A stretch of 5,270 nt of DNA, taken from NCBI GenBank assembly GCA_946886375.1, contig CAMPIL010000260.1, positions 1-5,270 on the forward strand, written 5' to 3'. Of the stretch, positions 4,737 through 5,270 are shown one piece after another. The stretch is from an uncultured Phycisphaerales bacterium (lineage in GTDB: Bacteria; Planctomycetota; Phycisphaerae; Phycisphaerales; SM1A02). Under the pieces are notes generated by a model. The model worked only from the letters and a program-made list of their open reading frames with translations, ran no database searches and had not been told where the DNA came from. The position numbers and the translations under genes were made by a program. Each line of letters begins with the position of its first letter. The first letter of the stretch is position 1.

Positions 4737-5270
4737 TCAATACCCCGCCGGCCGGCCGCCCTTGCGCGGATCACTGGCGGCGCGGATGCCGTCCTGCGTC
4801 ACGCGAATCATCTGCACCTCGCCTACCTTGGCGATCGAACCTGTCTCGTGGCCATACGCTTTGAGGTGATCGATCGTCAATTGGCTGACGCAGCCCTCCT
4901 CGAATTGCAGAACGTTGGGCATCCACTGATGATGAAAGCGCGGCTGGGCGACGGCCTCGACGGGCGTCATGTCGAACAACATGCAGTTGAGCAGGCACTG
5001 CGTCGTGCCGGTGATGATGCGCGGCCCGCCTGATGCGCCGGCGACCATCACCGCCTTTCCGCCTTTCAACACAATCGTCGGCGACATGCTGCTCAGCGGC
5101 CGCTTGCCCGCAGCAGGCAGGTTGCGATCCGACTGCGTCAAGCCAAACGCATTCGGCTGACCGGGTGTTGTGGTGAAATCATCCATTTCATTGTTCAACG
5201 CGAAGCCGAAACCCGGCACCGAGATGAGCGAGCCGAAGGTGAGATTGATGGTTTCCGTGCACGCCACAGC
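4737..5270 (-). CDS. ggt: Gamma-glutamyltransferase, C-terminal part (small subunit, cut by window edge)
   Basis: Gamma-glutamyltransferase is an Ntn-hydrolase, usually periplasmic or secreted, that takes the gamma-glutamyl group from glutathione and passes it to water or an amino acid. The visible 177 residues (numbered here from the window edge) match the small subunit: T7-x-N9 (E. coli T409, N411), LNNEMDDF (25-32; E28 and D31 equal Q430 and D433), [10 protein letters not shown] (56-65; S60 and S61 equal S462 and S463) and G81-G82 (G483, G484), then PRFHHQW and a C-terminal [12 protein letters not shown]. All residues that hold the gamma-glutamyl group are kept, with the common Q-to-E change. 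The usual GSPGG before the oxyanion site reads GASGG. The catalytic Thr at the self-cleavage site lies just beyond the window. The frame is open to the last base, so no start is given. The end is normal for the family. Substrate range (glutathione or other gamma-glutamyl compounds, or cephalosporin acylase relatives) is not settled. Confidence 0.95.
   Translation of the reverse strand, partial: AVACTETINLTFGSLISVPGFGFALNNEMDDFTTTPGQPNAFGLTQSDRNLPAAGKRPLSSMSPTIVLKGGKAVMVAGASGGPRIITGTTQCLLNCMLFDMTPVEAVAQPRFHHQWMPNVLQFEEGCVSQLTIDHLKAYGHETGSIAKVGEVQMIRVTQDGIRAASDPRKGGRPAGY

Noticed and set aside
4522..4737. Minus-strand small ORF overlapping the gamma-glutamyltransferase stop (TGATG) with a G-rich stretch upstream
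   Set aside because: Its second half is encoded by the CGCAGA/GATG repeat block and it resembles no protein family; coupled translation is possible but a functional peptide is unlikely.
1..5270. A single co-directional operon of all six genes
   Set aside because: Only aceB and aceA are joined; the other gaps are 109-315 bases, candidate promoters lie in them, and the products share no pathway.

Overview
The window holds six protein-coding genes, all on the minus strand, so the reading order runs from high to low coordinates. Base composition is GC-rich (estimated by eye at near 60%), with AT-richer islands between genes. No RNA gene, IS element, CRISPR array or phage gene is visible. I think a Gram-negative-type, high-GC environmental bacterium is likely. 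Planctomycetota or a similar phylum (Verrucomicrobiota, Acidobacteriota) is my guess, from the CGCAGA/CAGATGAACG-type intergenic repeat, the cysteine-free FmdB-like protein and the scattered, poorly operonic gene order. This is weak evidence, not a proof of taxonomy.

Layout, in transcription order (right to left). Positions 4737-5270 are the C-terminal part of a gamma-glutamyltransferase, cut by the window edge. Positions 4447-4736 are non-coding: they hold a repeat-rich block of short CGCAGA/GATG units with inverted copies, then a candidate promoter with a small inverted repeat. Positions 3586-4446 encode a GNAT-type acetyltransferase with a probable second, degenerate GNAT domain. Positions 3183-3476 encode a small FmdB-like protein that has lost all its zinc-ribbon cysteines. 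Positions 2868-3182 are non-coding, with small repeats and a candidate promoter. Positions 2202-2867 encode a cation-dependent class I O-methyltransferase. Positions 1982-2201 are non-coding, with an inverted repeat and a strong Shine-Dalgarno site. Positions 356-1981 encode malate synthase A (aceB), and positions 1-359 the N-terminus of isocitrate lyase (aceA), cut by the left edge.

The only clear functional unit is aceB-aceA. The two genes overlap by four bases (ATGA) and together make the glyoxylate bypass: isocitrate lyase splits isocitrate into succinate and glyoxylate, and malate synthase condenses glyoxylate with acetyl-CoA to malate. This lets the cell grow on acetate, fatty acids or other C2 sources. 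The other four genes are separated by 100-300 base gaps and show no shared pathway; they look like independent housekeeping or accessory genes. I found no convincing new multi-gene system. The points most worth a second look are the repeat block at 4518-4693, the cysteine-free FmdB-like protein, and the small inverted repeats upstream of aceB and of the acetyltransferase.
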